NCBI RefSeq assembly: GCF_013249045.1
Contig: NZ_JABRWP010000002.1
Span: 372,001 to 436,000, forward strand
DNA length: 64,000 nucleotides
Direction of reading: 5' to 3'
Source: Winogradskyella eckloniae
Lineage (GTDB): Bacteria > Bacteroidota > Bacteroidia > Flavobacteriales > Flavobacteriaceae
The position numbers and the translations under genes were made by a program. Every line of letters begins with the position of its first letter. Positions within the stretch are counted from its first letter, which is position 1. Positions 1 through 9,061 of this stretch are shown one piece after another. The notes beneath the pieces were generated by a model that worked only from the letters and a program-made list of their open reading frames with translations, searched no databases and had not been told where the DNA came from.

Positions 1-1473
1 AGGATTAATGTAAAATTAGTGTCAGAAGTTGGTGTTGGTACTATCGCAGCTGGTGTTGCAAAAGCAAAAGCAGATGTTGTACTTATCGCTGGTTATGATG
101 GTGGAACAGGAGCATCGCCTTTAACATCACTAAAGCATGCCGGTTTACCTTGGGAACTTGGTTTAGCGGAAGCGCAACAAACTTTAGTGCTTAATAATTT
201 AAGAAGTAGAATTGTTGTAGAGTGTGATGGACAATTAAAAACCGGTCGAGATGTCGCTATTGCAGCATTGTTAGGTGCAGAAGAGTTTGGTTTTGCAACA
301 GCTCCTTTAGTGGCTTCAGGTTGTATTATGATGCGTAAGTGTCACTTAAATACCTGTCCTGTTGGTATCGCAACACAAGATAAAGAATTGCGTAAAAACT
401 TTAAAGGCACACCAGAGCATGTGATTAATTTCTTCTATTATATCGCGGAAGAATTAAGAGGAATAATGGCAGAATTAGGCTTTAGGTCTATGGCCGAAAT
501 GATTGGTCAAACGCATAAAATTAATGCGAATAAAGCTATCAATCACTACAAAGCTAAAGGTTTAGATTTATCGTCAATTTTACACCGTCCAGAGGTTTAT
601 AATAAAATGACGGTTAAGAATACAGAAAGACAAGAACATAATTTAGATAATGTGTTGGATTTTAAAATTCTAAAAGATTCGCATCGCGCATTATATAGAA
701 AGGAGCAAATGAACCTGGCTTATCCAATAAAAAATACAGATAGAACTGTAGGCGCTATTGTAAGTAATGAAATTTCAAAAATTTATGGACATTTAGGCTT
801 ACCTGAAGATACCTTAAACATCAATTTTGAAGGATCTGCTGGTCAAAGTTTTGGAGCTTTTGGAGCACACGGATTAACGTTCAACCTACAAGGGAATACT
901 AATGATTATTTAGGGAAGGGCTTGTCTGGAGCTAAGCTAATCGTTAAGAAGCCTGAAAAAGCAGATTTTAAAGCAGAAGATAATATTATCATTGGTAATG
1001 TATGTCTCTTTGGAGCAGTTGAAGGTCAGGCCTATATTAATGGAATTGCTGGTGAGCGTTTCGCAGTAAGAAACTCAGGAGCCACTGCAGTTGTAGAAGG
1101 TGTGGGAGATCACTGTTGTGAATATATGACAGGTGGAAAAGTGGTTGTTCTTGGTAAAACAGGACGAAACTTTGCTGCAGGTATGAGTGGCGGAATTGCG
1201 TATGTATATGATCCAGAAAACAAGTTTAAAAATGGTTTATGTAATACTGAGACTATAGAATTTGAGAAAATTCTAAAGAAAGATGCTAGTGAGTTAAAGT
1301 CGATAATAGAGAATCACGTAAAATACACTAACAGTGATTTAGGCAAGTCTTTATTATCAGATTGGGAAACGAGTTTGAAGCATTTTGTGCGTGTAATGCC
1401 TACGGAGTACAAACGTGCTTTAAAGCGTTTAGAGACAGAAGAGCAAATGGTTGAAGAATTAGAAATAGCATAG
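1..1473 (+). CDS. gltB: Glutamate synthase large subunit, C-terminal part (5' truncated by window)
   Basis: This is the end of the large subunit of glutamate synthase, which transfers the amide nitrogen of glutamine to 2-oxoglutarate to make glutamate in the cytoplasm. The reading frame is open from base 1, so 490 residues of a roughly 1500-residue protein are visible. The FMN/synthase barrel end shows [10 protein letters not shown], and the 3Fe-4S cluster cysteines lie in [15 protein letters not shown] (Cys 108, 114 and 119 of the visible part). The last ~240 residues form the GXGXG beta-helix ([14 protein letters not shown] onward, then GGKVVVLG and [13 protein letters not shown]). The gene is followed 83 bp later by gltD, as expected for one operon. 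Identification is firm; only the N-terminal glutaminase domain is outside the window. Confidence 0.96.
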   Translation, partial: RINVKLVSEVGVGTIAAGVAKAKADVVLIAGYDGGTGASPLTSLKHAGLPWELGLAEAQQTLVLNNLRSRIVVECDGQLKTGRDVAIAALLGAEEFGFATAPLVASGCIMMRKCHLNTCPVGIATQDKELRKNFKGTPEHVINFFYYIAEELRGIMAELGFRSMAEMIGQTHKINANKAINHYKAKGLDLSSILHRPEVYNKMTVKNTERQEHNLDNVLDFKILKDSHRALYRKEQMNLAYPIKNTDRTVGAIVSNEISKIYGHLGLPEDTLNINFEGSAGQSFGAFGAHGLTFNLQGNTNDYLGKGLSGAKLIVKKPEKADFKAEDNIIIGNVCLFGAVEGQAYINGIAGERFAVRNSGATAVVEGVGDHCCEYMTGGKVVVLGKTGRNFAAGMSGGIAYVYDPENKFKNGLCNTETIEFEKILKKDASELKSIIENHVKYTNSDLGKSLLSDWETSLKHFVRVMPTEYKRALKRLETEEQMVEELEIA

Positions 1474-1532
1474 TAATAGGCTGTTTTGAAGAGTTAAATA
1501 ATAAGAATTTAAATTTAGAAAGTCAGGAAGAG

Positions 1533-1552
1533 ATTCCAGCTTTCGCAGGAAT
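1533..1552. repeat. Short palindromic repeat just upstream of gltD
   Basis: The sequence ATTCCAGCTTTCGCAGGAAT forms a small hairpin and is the same family as the ATTCCTGC/GCAGGAAT elements packed in the arginine operon. Its right arm contains AGGA six bases before the gltD ATG, so the repeat itself supplies the only Shine-Dalgarno-like bases there. Bacteroidetes depend little on Shine-Dalgarno pairing, so this may have no functional weight. Confidence 0.6.
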
Positions 1553-1556
1553 AGAA

Positions 1557-3020
1557 ATGGGAAAAGTAACAGGTTTTAAAGAATTCGAAAGAAAAGATGA
1601 GTCATATAAGCCAGTAAAGGATCGTGTAAAACATTACAATGAATTTACGGTGCCTTTGAAGGATAAAGATATGACCGAACAAGGTTCGCGTTGTATGGAT
1701 TGTGGAATTCCATTTTGTCACAGTGGTTGTCCGCTAGGTAATCTTATTCCAGATTTTAACCATATGGTTCACCAAGGCGAATGGCAAAAAGCATCTTGGA
1801 TATTACATTCAACAAATAATTTCCCGGAGTTTACAGGGCGTTTGTGTCCTGCACCATGTGAGCAAGCCTGTGTATTAGGTATTATAGAAGATCCGGTTTC
1901 AATTGAAAATATTGAAAAAAATATTGTGGAACGTGCTTTTAAAGAAGGATGGATAAAGCCACAACCACCAAAAGTAAGAACAGGAAAAACGATTGCTATC
2001 GTTGGTTCTGGTCCTGCAGGATTGGCAGCGGCACAACAATTAAATAGAGCAGGTCATACCGTAACTGTTTTTGAACGCGATGATGCTATTGGAGGATTGT
2101 TGCGCTATGGTATTCCAAATTTTAAAATGGAAAAAGGGATCATAGATCGTCGTTTAGCGATTCTTGAAGCCGAAGGCATTGTGTTTAAAACCAATGTTAA
2201 TGTGGGTGTTAATTATGATGCCGAAGAATTAAAAAAGTTTGATGCAGTAGTATTGTGTGGTGGTGCAACCGAAAGAAGAAGTTTGCCAACACCAGGTATT
2301 GATGCAGATGGCGTAGTGCAAGCCATGGATTTTTTAACGCAACAAACTAAGGTTGTTTTTGGGCAAAAGATAAAAGATCAAGTTTTAGCAACAGGAAAAA
2401 ACGTTATTGTAATAGGAGGAGGCGATACAGGAAGTGATTGTATCGGTACATCGAATCGTCAAGGTGCAAAGTCGGTTGTGAATTTTGAAATTATGCCAAA
2501 GCCACCAGGACATCGTTCACCAACAACACCTTGGCCATATTGGCCATTGCAGTTAAAGACATCTACGTCTCATAAGGAAGGTGTAGAGCGTAACTGGTTA
2601 ATCAACACAAAAGAGTTTGTAACCAATGCTAAAGGAAAGTTAACCGCCTTAAAAACGGTAAATGTAGAATGGGAAATGGTACCAGGAGAACGTCCTAAGT
2701 TAATCGAAATTGCTGGTACGGAAAAAACTTGGAAATGTGATTTAGCCTTATTGGCACTTGGATTTACTGGGCCAGAAGCAACGTTAGCAGAAAAGCTCGG
2801 AATACATCGAGATGCGCGCTCTAATTATAAAGCGGACTACGGTAAGTACCAAACTAATATTCCTAATATTTTTACGGCAGGAGATATGAGACGAGGACAA
2901 TCCTTAATTGTCTGGGCAATCTCAGAAGGACGAGAAGCAGCGCGTCAAGTAGATATTTATTTGATGGGTAAATCAGATTTAGCCACTAAAAATGAAGAAG
3001 GCGATTTAGTAGGGATATAA
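1557..3020 (+). CDS. gltD: Glutamate synthase small subunit (NADPH-dependent)
   Basis: This 487-residue flavoprotein passes electrons from NADPH to the large subunit. The N-terminal segment carries the cysteines of the two 4Fe-4S clusters (CMDCGIPFCHSGCPLGN near residue 45 and CPAPCEQAC near residue 97). An FAD-binding GSGPAGLAAAQQL motif lies near residue 150, and an NADPH-binding GGGDTGSDC motif near residue 287. The C-terminal segment ends in TAGDMRRGQSLIVWAI, typical of the family. Length matches the family norm of about 480-490. It follows gltB in the same direction and is closed by a clear terminator, so gltBD form the end of an operon. Confidence 0.97.
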   Translation: MGKVTGFKEFERKDESYKPVKDRVKHYNEFTVPLKDKDMTEQGSRCMDCGIPFCHSGCPLGNLIPDFNHMVHQGEWQKASWILHSTNNFPEFTGRLCPAPCEQACVLGIIEDPVSIENIEKNIVERAFKEGWIKPQPPKVRTGKTIAIVGSGPAGLAAAQQLNRAGHTVTVFERDDAIGGLLRYGIPNFKMEKGIIDRRLAILEAEGIVFKTNVNVGVNYDAEELKKFDAVVLCGGATERRSLPTPGIDADGVVQAMDFLTQQTKVVFGQKIKDQVLATGKNVIVIGGGDTGSDCIGTSNRQGAKSVVNFEIMPKPPGHRSPTTPWPYWPLQLKTSTSHKEGVERNWLINTKEFVTNAKGKLTALKTVNVEWEMVPGERPKLIEIAGTEKTWKCDLALLALGFTGPEATLAEKLGIHRDARSNYKADYGKYQTNIPNIFTAGDMRRGQSLIVWAISEGREAARQVDIYLMGKSDLATKNEEGDLVGI

Positions 3021-3083
3021 GTTAATATCATATTTCTACTACTATAAAATTTTAAGGGTAAGTCTATTGTTAGGGTAGAAAGT

Positions 3084-3113
3084 AAAAGCATCTGGAAACA
3101 GATGCTTTTTTTT
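3084..3113 (+). terminator. Rho-independent terminator after gltD
   Basis: AAGCATCTG and CAGATGCTT form a perfect 9-bp stem around a GAAA-type loop and are followed by a run of eight T. It sits about 65 bp after the gltD stop and before the convergent argH end. Confidence 0.9.
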
Positions 3114-3139
3114 ATTACTTGAAGTTCTGATGCAAGATT

Positions 3140-4414
3140 CTATTTAGGAAACTTAGCTTTAATAGCGTCCAAACACAAATTATGAATACTCCCAATATGC
3201 GAGTGTTCTTTACCTAAATCGGGTTTGTAGGTTCCGGCTTGTACTTGGCTTCCAATTTTTTGATACGCTTCTCTAAAACTCATGCCATCAACCACTAAAT
3301 TATTGATGCTGTCTACCGTAAATAAGTATTGGTATTTTTCATCGTTGAGGTCAATATCTTTTACAATGATTTGCTGAATAGAATACGTAAAGATGTCTAA
3401 AATATCTTTCACATCTTCAAAAGCGTTGATGATGTTTTCTTTTAATAATTGAAAATCTCTGTGGTAACCACTTGGTAAATTATTTGTGATTAATAACATT
3501 TCAGAATGTAAAGCCTGAATTTTATTACACTTACCTCTAATTAATTCAAACACATCAGGATTCTTTTTATGTGGCATAATGCTACTTCCTGTGGTTAATT
3601 CATCTGGAAACGTAATAAACCCAAAATTCTGACTCATATACAGACAAATATCCATAGCAAAACGTGCCATGGTATTACACAAGCCACCTAGAGCACTTGC
3701 AATGGCGCGTTCACTTTTTCCTCTGCTCAATTGCGCCGCAACCACATTGTATTTTAAAGTTGAAAATCCTAATTCTTTGGTAGTAATAGCTCTATCAATA
3801 GGAAATGAACTGCCGTAACCAGCAGCCGAACCTAGAACATTTTGGTCTGTAATTTTTGAAACGGCATTTAAGACATAAACATCATCAATTAATAATTCGG
3901 CATAAGCAGAGAACCACAATCCGAAGGATGAAGGCATCGCAACCTGCAAATGTGTGTAACCTGGTAAAAGTTTTGTTTTATGCGTTTCTGCAAGGCCTAA
4001 AAGCGTATCGAAAAACGTTTTCGTTTTATCATTTATGATTTGTAAGTTTTCTTTATAGTAAAGTTGAAGCGCAACTAAAACTTGATCGTTTCGAGAACGT
4101 GCGGTGTGGATTTTTTTTCCGACGTCGCCTAGAGTTTTTGTGAGCTCGTGTTCAATTTTAGAATGTACATCTTCAAAGGTATCTTCAATAGTAAACGTGC
4201 CTTCTTCAATAGATTTGGCTAAAACCTTTAATCCTGATTTTAGTTGTTCTAATTCATCCGAAGTAATAATTCCGATAGCTTCTAACATAATGGCATGCGC
4301 TAAAGAGGCTTGCACATCGTATTTTGCAATATGCATGTCAATTTCACGGTCATTACCTACTGTAAATAATTCTATTTTTTTATCTATTGAAAAGCCTTTG
4401 TCCCAAAGTTTCAT
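3140..4414 (-). CDS. argH: Argininosuccinate lyase
   Basis: This is the last enzyme of arginine synthesis, splitting argininosuccinate into arginine and fumarate in the cytoplasm. The protein has 424 residues, slightly short of the usual ~460. It carries the fumarase/aspartase superfamily signature GSSIMPHKKNPD near residue 277, the HTARSRNDQV motif near residue 103 and the GYTHLQ motif near residue 152. It is the most downstream gene of the arginine operon and is separated from the argE-type gene by 221 bp of palindromic repeats. I see no sign of truncation. Confidence 0.96.
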   Translation of the reverse strand: MKLWDKGFSIDKKIELFTVGNDREIDMHIAKYDVQASLAHAIMLEAIGIITSDELEQLKSGLKVLAKSIEEGTFTIEDTFEDVHSKIEHELTKTLGDVGKKIHTARSRNDQVLVALQLYYKENLQIINDKTKTFFDTLLGLAETHKTKLLPGYTHLQVAMPSSFGLWFSAYAELLIDDVYVLNAVSKITDQNVLGSAAGYGSSFPIDRAITTKELGFSTLKYNVVAAQLSRGKSERAIASALGGLCNTMARFAMDICLYMSQNFGFITFPDELTTGSSIMPHKKNPDVFELIRGKCNKIQALHSEMLLITNNLPSGYHRDFQLLKENIINAFEDVKDILDIFTYSIQQIIVKDIDLNDEKYQYLFTVDSINNLVVDGMSFREAYQKIGSQVQAGTYKPDLGKEHSHIGSIHNLCLDAIKAKFPK

Positions 4415-4419
4415 AATAT

Positions 4420-4630
4420 ATTCCTGCGAAGGCAGGAATCTCTGCCTTCATTTTTAGTTAAACTTTTATTCTTTGTTATTCCTGACAAGGCAGGAATTTA
4501 TTTTTAATATAGACCTGCAAGGTTTTAAAAACCTGCGAGGTCTATTGTCTTTTTTGTCATTCCTGCGGAGGCAGGAATCTGTTTTTAAATTTCAGTTTGT
4601 GTGTGGATTCCTGCTTTCGCAGGAATGACA
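4420..4630. repeat. Cluster of palindromic repeats between the argE-type gene and argH
   Basis: The gap holds four elements of one family (ATTCCTGCnnAGGCAGGAAT-like arms at 4420-4439, 4478-4497, 4556-4578 and 4606-4630). It also holds one element of a second family at 4510-4544, whose arms are TAGACCTGCAAGGTT and its complement. Each element can fold into a hairpin in DNA or RNA. They lie inside the transcribed region of the arginine operon. No coding sequence is visible here. Confidence 0.9.
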
Positions 4631-4635
4631 GCACC

Positions 4636-5697
4636 TTACAATACCTTCTCCAACAACTTAATATACAAATCAACACCTTCCTCAATTTCAGCCAAATAAA
4701 TAAATTCATCTGCTGTGTGCGAACGCGTGCTGTCTCCTGGTCCTAATTTTAAGGACTGACAAGTTAATACAGATTGGTCTGATAGTGTAGGTGAACCGTA
4801 AGTTTCTCTTCCTAATTCAATGCCAGCTTCTACCAATTCATGATTACTAGAAATTGAGGACGAATTTAATCGTAAACTTCTAGCAGTAATACTAGAACAT
4901 GGCGATTTCTGAGTTAAAATATCTGCAATTTCTTGATTGGTGTATTTGTCATTCACACGCACATCAACAACTAAATCTACTTCTGCAGGAACAGCATTAT
5001 GTTGTTTACCTGCGTTAATTTGTGTAACGGTCATTTTTACATCGCCTAAAACTGGCGATTTTCTTTCAAATTTATACTCTTGAAACCATTTTAAAACATC
5101 AATAGTGTTATAAATTGAATTGTCTTTATTTGGATGTGCAGCATGGCTAGCCGTTCCTTTTACTTTAGCGTCAAATACGACTAAACCTTTTTCAGCAATG
5201 GCTAAATTCATTAAAGTTGGCTCACCAACAATAGCAACATCAACTTTTGGAATGATACTCAACATGCTGTTCAATCCATTTGGTCCACTGCTTTCTTCTT
5301 CAGCAGAAGCCACAATAACTAAGTTGTAGTTGAGGTCTTTTTTATCGTAAAAATAAGTGAACGTGGCAATTAATGAGACCAAACAACCACCTGCATCATT
5401 ACTGCCTAAACCGTATAATTTTCCATCTTCTACAATGGCTTTAAATGGGTCTTTGGTGTAACCGTTGTTTGGTTTTACCGTATCGTGATGCGAGTTTAAT
5501 AACAAGGTTGGCTTGCTCTCATCGAAATATTTGTTGGTAGACCATACGTTATGATTATTCCTTTTAAAAGGGATATGATGTGTTGTGAACCAATTTTCAA
5601 TGAGCAATGCCGTGTTATCTTCTTCTGATGAGAATGATTGTGTTTCTATAAGTTGCTTAAGTAAAGCAATGGCTTCTGTAGTAAGGCTTTTTATCAT
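4636..5697 (-). CDS. M20-family deacylase of arginine synthesis (acylornithine/acylcitrulline deacylase, ArgE-like)
   Basis: This 353-residue M20 metallopeptidase-fold enzyme removes the acyl group from an arginine-pathway intermediate. Metal ligands are visible in LLLNSHHDTV near residue 70, GLGSNDAGG near residue 100, and the EEESSGPNG motif near residue 138; HTADEF is near the C-terminus. Because the neighbouring carbamoyltransferase acts on acylated ornithine, the substrate is probably N-acylcitrulline rather than N-acetylornithine; that is inference from pathway context. The start codon overlaps the argB stop by four bases (ATGA), showing translational coupling. The family also contains other amidohydrolases, but the operon position makes the pathway role secure. 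Confidence 0.88.
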   Translation of the reverse strand: MIKSLTTEAIALLKQLIETQSFSSEEDNTALLIENWFTTHHIPFKRNNHNVWSTNKYFDESKPTLLLNSHHDTVKPNNGYTKDPFKAIVEDGKLYGLGSNDAGGCLVSLIATFTYFYDKKDLNYNLVIVASAEEESSGPNGLNSMLSIIPKVDVAIVGEPTLMNLAIAEKGLVVFDAKVKGTASHAAHPNKDNSIYNTIDVLKWFQEYKFERKSPVLGDVKMTVTQINAGKQHNAVPAEVDLVVDVRVNDKYTNQEIADILTQKSPCSSITARSLRLNSSSISSNHELVEAGIELGRETYGSPTLSDQSVLTCQSLKLGPGDSTRSHTADEFIYLAEIEEGVDLYIKLLEKVL

Positions 5698-6470
5698 TTT
5701 GTGATGGTTGTATGTTTGTTATGAGTATGGAAAAGCATCTCTGATTTTCCGATACAAACTTTTTGAACGTTTTTATGTATAGCATGAAAGCAATTATCTA
5801 ACTTAGGTAACATGCCTTCGAATATGATATTGTTTTCTTTTAAAATTTTATAGCTTTCTGTATTGATGTTTTCGATAACGGAATCCTCATTTTCTACGTC
5901 TTCGAGCACACCGTTTTTCTCAAAACAATAGTATAATTCGGTGTTGAAAATGGGAGACAACCCAATCGCTAATTCTGAAGCAATGGTGTCTGCATTGGTA
6001 TTGAGTAATTGTCCATTTTCATCATGTGAAATTGCGCAAAATACTGGTGTAATGTTATTATTCAGTAAAACTTCTAAAGCGTCTGTGTTTACTTTTTTTA
6101 CATCACCAACAAAACCGTAATCTATGGTTTTTACTGGTCGTTTTTCGGATACAATAGTGTTGCCATCTGCTCCAGAAAAACCAATAGTGTTACAGTGATG
6201 CGCCTGTAATTGAGCTACAATGTTTTTATTGATTTTACCTGCATAAACCATAGTAATAATGTCTAAAGTCGCTGCGTCAGTAATACGTCTGCCTTCAGTC
6301 ATTTTCACAGGTACATGCATTTGTTTGGCTAATTTAGTGGCTATTTTTCCACCACCATGCACCAAAACTTTTGGTCCAGCTATAGTGGCAAAATCTTTAA
6401 GAAATGCAGCTAAGGCTTCTTCGTTATCGATGATGTTTCCACCTATTTTTATGACTTTTATTGTTTTCAT
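5694..6470 (-). CDS. argB: N-acetylglutamate (acylglutamate) kinase
   Basis: This 258-residue amino-acid kinase phosphorylates the side-chain carboxylate of N-acylglutamate with ATP, the second step of arginine synthesis. It starts with VIKIGGNIIDNEEAL and has the phosphate-loop motif VLVHGGGKIATKLAK near residue 36 and the substrate-loop motif EGRRITD near residue 59. It is near the short end of the family range (about 258-300) and lacks the N-terminal helix linked with hexameric arginine-inhibited enzymes, so strong feedback inhibition by arginine is not predicted. Upstream lies a repeat-filled gap; downstream it overlaps the deacylase gene by four bases. Confidence 0.94.
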   Translation of the reverse strand: MKTIKVIKIGGNIIDNEEALAAFLKDFATIAGPKVLVHGGGKIATKLAKQMHVPVKMTEGRRITDAATLDIITMVYAGKINKNIVAQLQAHHCNTIGFSGADGNTIVSEKRPVKTIDYGFVGDVKKVNTDALEVLLNNNITPVFCAISHDENGQLLNTNADTIASELAIGLSPIFNTELYYCFEKNGVLEDVENEDSVIENINTESYKILKENNIIFEGMLPKLDNCFHAIHKNVQKVCIGKSEMLFHTHNKHTTITK

Positions 6471-6484
6471 TTCGTTATTTTTTT

Positions 6485-6714
6485 GTCAGTCCTGCGTAGG
6501 CAGGAATCCACAATTGATAGTATAGATTCCAGCTTGCGCAGGAATGACAATGCATTAGACCTGCTAGGTTTTTGAAACCTGCGAGGTCTGAATTTATTTA
6601 TAAACCTTTGTCATTCCCGTGAAAACGGGAATCCACATTTGTTGGTTATAGATTCCAGCTTGCGCAGGAATGACAATGCATTAGACCTACAAGGTTTTTA
6701 AACCGTGCAGGTCG
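6485..6714. repeat. Cluster of palindromic repeats with an internal 42-bp duplication
   Basis: The gap between argF' and argB contains at least six palindromic elements of the two families seen after the argE-type gene. These are ATTCC/GGAAT-type hairpins and AGACCTGC/GCAGGTCT-type hairpins. One variant has arms ATTCCCGT and ACGGGAAT. An exact 42-bp direct repeat is present at 6531-6572 and 6647-6688, so part of the cluster was duplicated as a unit. No gene is visible. Confidence 0.9.
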
Positions 6715-6725
6715 GACATAATTTT

Positions 6726-7667
6726 TTATAAACCCTCCAAAATCTGCTTCAATACTACTTGTGCAGCATAGGTTCTATTGTTTGCTTGTTTAATAACTAC
6801 GGATTGTTCGCTGTCTAAAACTGCATCTTCTACAATTACGTTTCGTCTTACAGGCAGGCAATGCATAAATTTCGCATGTCCTAACTTAGCTTTAGTAAGC
6901 ATCCAATTGTGGTCTTGGTTTAATACTTTTCCGTAATCGTTATAGCTACTCCAGTTTTTAACGTACACAAAATCGGCGTCTTTTAAAGCGTCTTCTTGAT
7001 TGTGATTTATGGGTGTGTTTTTAGTGATTTCTTTATTTAATTCGTAACCTTCAGGATGTGTTATGGTTAAATCTACTTCCAGTTTTTGCATCATTTCTAC
7101 AAACGAATTGGCAACCGCTTGTGGTAATGCTTTTGGATGTGGTGCCCAAGACAATACTACTTTTGGTTTTACTTTTTCAGTAAGTTCGGTAATGGTTATA
7201 GCATCTGCCAAGGCTTGTAATGGATGTGCTGTTGCGCTTTCCATGTTTACAATTGGCACAGTGGCATATTTTTTAAAGTTATTTAGAATGTATTCCGATT
7301 CATCTTTAGCTTTATCTTGTAAAGTTGGAAATGCACGTACTGCAATAATATCTGCATATTGCGAAATCACTTGTGCGGCTTCTTTAATGTGCTCCGATTT
7401 ATCCATATTCATGATAGTGCCATCTTCAAACTCTAAATTCCAAGCGTCGTTGATGTTTAAAATCATCACTTCCATGCCTAAGTTTTTTGCTGCTTTTTCG
7501 GTGCTTAATCGGGTTCTTAAACTCGAATTAAAAAAGAGCATCACTAAGGTTTTGTGTTTTCCTAAATCTTGAAATTCAAAAGGGTTCATTTTTAGTAAAA
7601 TGGCATCCTTTATGGTTTCAGATAGGTTAGAAATATCTTTTATTTTGGTGTAGTTTTTCATGTTCAC
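6726..7667 (-). CDS. argF': N-succinylornithine (acylornithine) carbamoyltransferase
   Basis: This 313-residue enzyme carbamoylates acylated ornithine instead of free ornithine, a variant arginine route known from Bacteroidetes and Xanthomonads. The carbamoyl-phosphate motif is FNSSLRTRLS (residues ~46-55), HPLQALAD is near residue 147 and the substrate motif HCLPVRRN is near residue 268, where ordinary OTCase has HCLP with different flanks. At the position known to separate acetyl (Glu92 in Xanthomonas AOTCase) from succinyl specificity (Pro90 in Bacteroides fragilis SOTCase) this protein has Ser91 in DKSEH. Replacing Glu by Ser, Pro or Val is reported to give succinylornithine activity, so succinylated substrate is favoured. 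It lies between the aminotransferase and argB genes. Confidence 0.92.
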   Translation of the reverse strand: MNMKNYTKIKDISNLSETIKDAILLKMNPFEFQDLGKHKTLVMLFFNSSLRTRLSTEKAAKNLGMEVMILNINDAWNLEFEDGTIMNMDKSEHIKEAAQVISQYADIIAVRAFPTLQDKAKDESEYILNNFKKYATVPIVNMESATAHPLQALADAITITELTEKVKPKVVLSWAPHPKALPQAVANSFVEMMQKLEVDLTITHPEGYELNKEITKNTPINHNQEDALKDADFVYVKNWSSYNDYGKVLNQDHNWMLTKAKLGHAKFMHCLPVRRNVIVEDAVLDSEQSVVIKQANNRTYAAQVVLKQILEGL

Positions 7668-7721
7668 TTTCTGCGAAAGCAGGAATCTTTTTAATTATAC
7701 TTTAATTCTAAGTTAACATCT

Positions 7722-7789
7722 CTAAAGTCTCCTCAAGGGGACAATAGTTCAATTCGTCTGAGTGTATTGTCCCCTTGAAGGGGCTTTAG
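7722..7789. repeat. Large inverted repeat between the argD-type gene and argF'
   Basis: Two arms of about 25 bases (CTAAAGTCTCCTCAAGGGG continuing to ACAATA, and its near-perfect complement ending GGGGCTTTAG) flank an 18-base loop. It is a third palindrome family, different from the ATTCCTGC and AGACCTGC elements nearby. A half element of the ATTCCTGC family (CTGCGAAAGCAGGAATC) lies just before it at about 7671-7687. Confidence 0.85.
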
Positions 7790-7812
7790 GGGTGTTTTTT
7801 CACAGTTTCATG

Positions 7813-8946
7813 TTATAATATTTTTAATTCTTGTTCTAACGCCTCAAAAAACACATCAATATGCTTTTTCTGAATGGTTAATGGTGGAAGAATTCTTAAT
7901 AAATTAGGATTTTTAGCACTTCCTGTAAAGACATGATGGTCAAAAATTAACTTCTTCCGTAAGTCTGAAATTGGGAAATCGAATTCTAAACCTAACATTA
8001 ATCCACGTCCTTTAATTGATTTTAAATTTGGTAAGGTCTTTGCTTTTTCTTGAAAATAGTCTGAAATCATTTTAGCATTTTCCATCAGTTTTTCTTCTTC
8101 TAAAACTTCTAAAACTGAAAGCGTAGCAGCACATGCTAAATGATTACCACCAAATGTAGTTCCTAATAAACCAAAAGACGCTTTAATCGAAGGATGAATT
8201 AAAATGCCTCCAACCGGAAATCCATTTCCCATGCTTTTGGCTATAGAAATAATATCTGGTGTTATGTTATGTTTTTGGTAGGCAAAAAAGTCGCCTGTTC
8301 TTCCAAAACCAGATTGTACTTCGTCTGCAATTAATGCTGTATTGTAGTGTTTGCAAAGCTTATCTAAACCTTGGTAAAATGCCGTTGTGCTTTGGTCTAA
8401 TCCACCAACACCTTGAATAAACTCAACAATAACAGCGCAAGTTTCGTTTTGTTTTAAAATAGCTTCAGCAGCATCTAAATCTCCTAATTCTATAAAATCA
8501 ACTTGTTGTTGTGCGTTTAAAGGTGCTACAATTTTTGGATTGTCAGTAGCAGCGACAGCCGCAGATGTTCTACCATGAAACGAATTTTTAAAGGCTAACA
8601 CTTTGGATTTACCATTATGAAAGGATGCCAATTTTAAAGCATTCTCGTTGGCTTCGGCACCAGAATTACATAAAAACAACTGGTAATCTTTGCAGCCAGA
8701 TAAAGCTTCAAGCTTATCTGCTAATTCAACTTGCATTGGGTTTTGAATGGCATTACTATAAAAACCAAGTTTGCTGACTTGATTGGAAATAGCAGAAACA
8801 TATTTTGGATGCGAATGTCCTATAGAAATGACTGCGTGTCCACCATATAAATCTAAATATTCGACATCTTTATCATCGTAAACGTAGATGTCTTTGGCGC
8901 TTACTGGTGTAATGTCGAAAAGTGGGTAAACATTAAATAAACTCAT
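7813..8946 (-). CDS. argD: Acylornithine aminotransferase (class III PLP aminotransferase)
   Basis: This 377-residue PLP enzyme converts N-acylglutamate semialdehyde to N-acylornithine. Class III features are visible: the cofactor-phosphate region LCNSGAEANENALK near residue 92, FHGRTSAAVAATD near residue 124, the acidic pair in LIADEVQSGFGRTG near residue 205, and the PLP lysine in SIAKSMGNGFPVGG (Lys ~238). Length agrees with ArgD/AstC proteins. Given the Ser91-type carbamoyltransferase next door, succinylornithine is a plausible product. The gene is co-directional with argF' and proC, with short repeat-bearing gaps on both sides. Confidence 0.92.
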   Translation of the reverse strand: MSLFNVYPLFDITPVSAKDIYVYDDKDVEYLDLYGGHAVISIGHSHPKYVSAISNQVSKLGFYSNAIQNPMQVELADKLEALSGCKDYQLFLCNSGAEANENALKLASFHNGKSKVLAFKNSFHGRTSAAVAATDNPKIVAPLNAQQQVDFIELGDLDAAEAILKQNETCAVIVEFIQGVGGLDQSTTAFYQGLDKLCKHYNTALIADEVQSGFGRTGDFFAYQKHNITPDIISIAKSMGNGFPVGGILIHPSIKASFGLLGTTFGGNHLACAATLSVLEVLEEEKLMENAKMISDYFQEKAKTLPNLKSIKGRGLMLGLEFDFPISDLRKKLIFDHHVFTGSAKNPNLLRILPPLTIQKKHIDVFFEALEQELKIL

Positions 8947-8960
8947 ATTGTTGTTGCTTT

Positions 8961-9038
8961 ATCCTGCAAGGTTTTAAAAACGTTGTAGGTATAGATTGTT
9001 ATTTCATACCTATAAGGTCAAAAAGAGACCTTTCAGGA
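8961..9038. repeat. Degenerate palindromic repeats between proC and the argD-type gene
   Basis: CCTGCAAGGTTTTAAAAACG followed by TTGTAGGTA resembles the AGACCTGC-family palindrome with a decayed right arm. ACCTATAAGGTC with AGACCTTTCAGG forms a second weak hairpin. They continue the pattern of hairpin elements in nearly every gap of this operon. Confidence 0.6.
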
Positions 9039-9061
9039 TTTGTGATTTTTAGAAGGATATA

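Noticed and set aside
4420..4630. Regularly recurring ATTCCTGC repeats as a CRISPR array
   Set aside because: The repeats are imperfect palindromes of about 20 bases with uneven spacing and mixed orientation, and no cas gene is near; they are intergenic hairpin elements.
7063..7572. 169-residue open frame on the + strand opposite argF'
   Set aside because: It is antisense to a clear carbamoyltransferase gene and its composition (Ser/Cys/Phe rich) is typical of a shadow frame.
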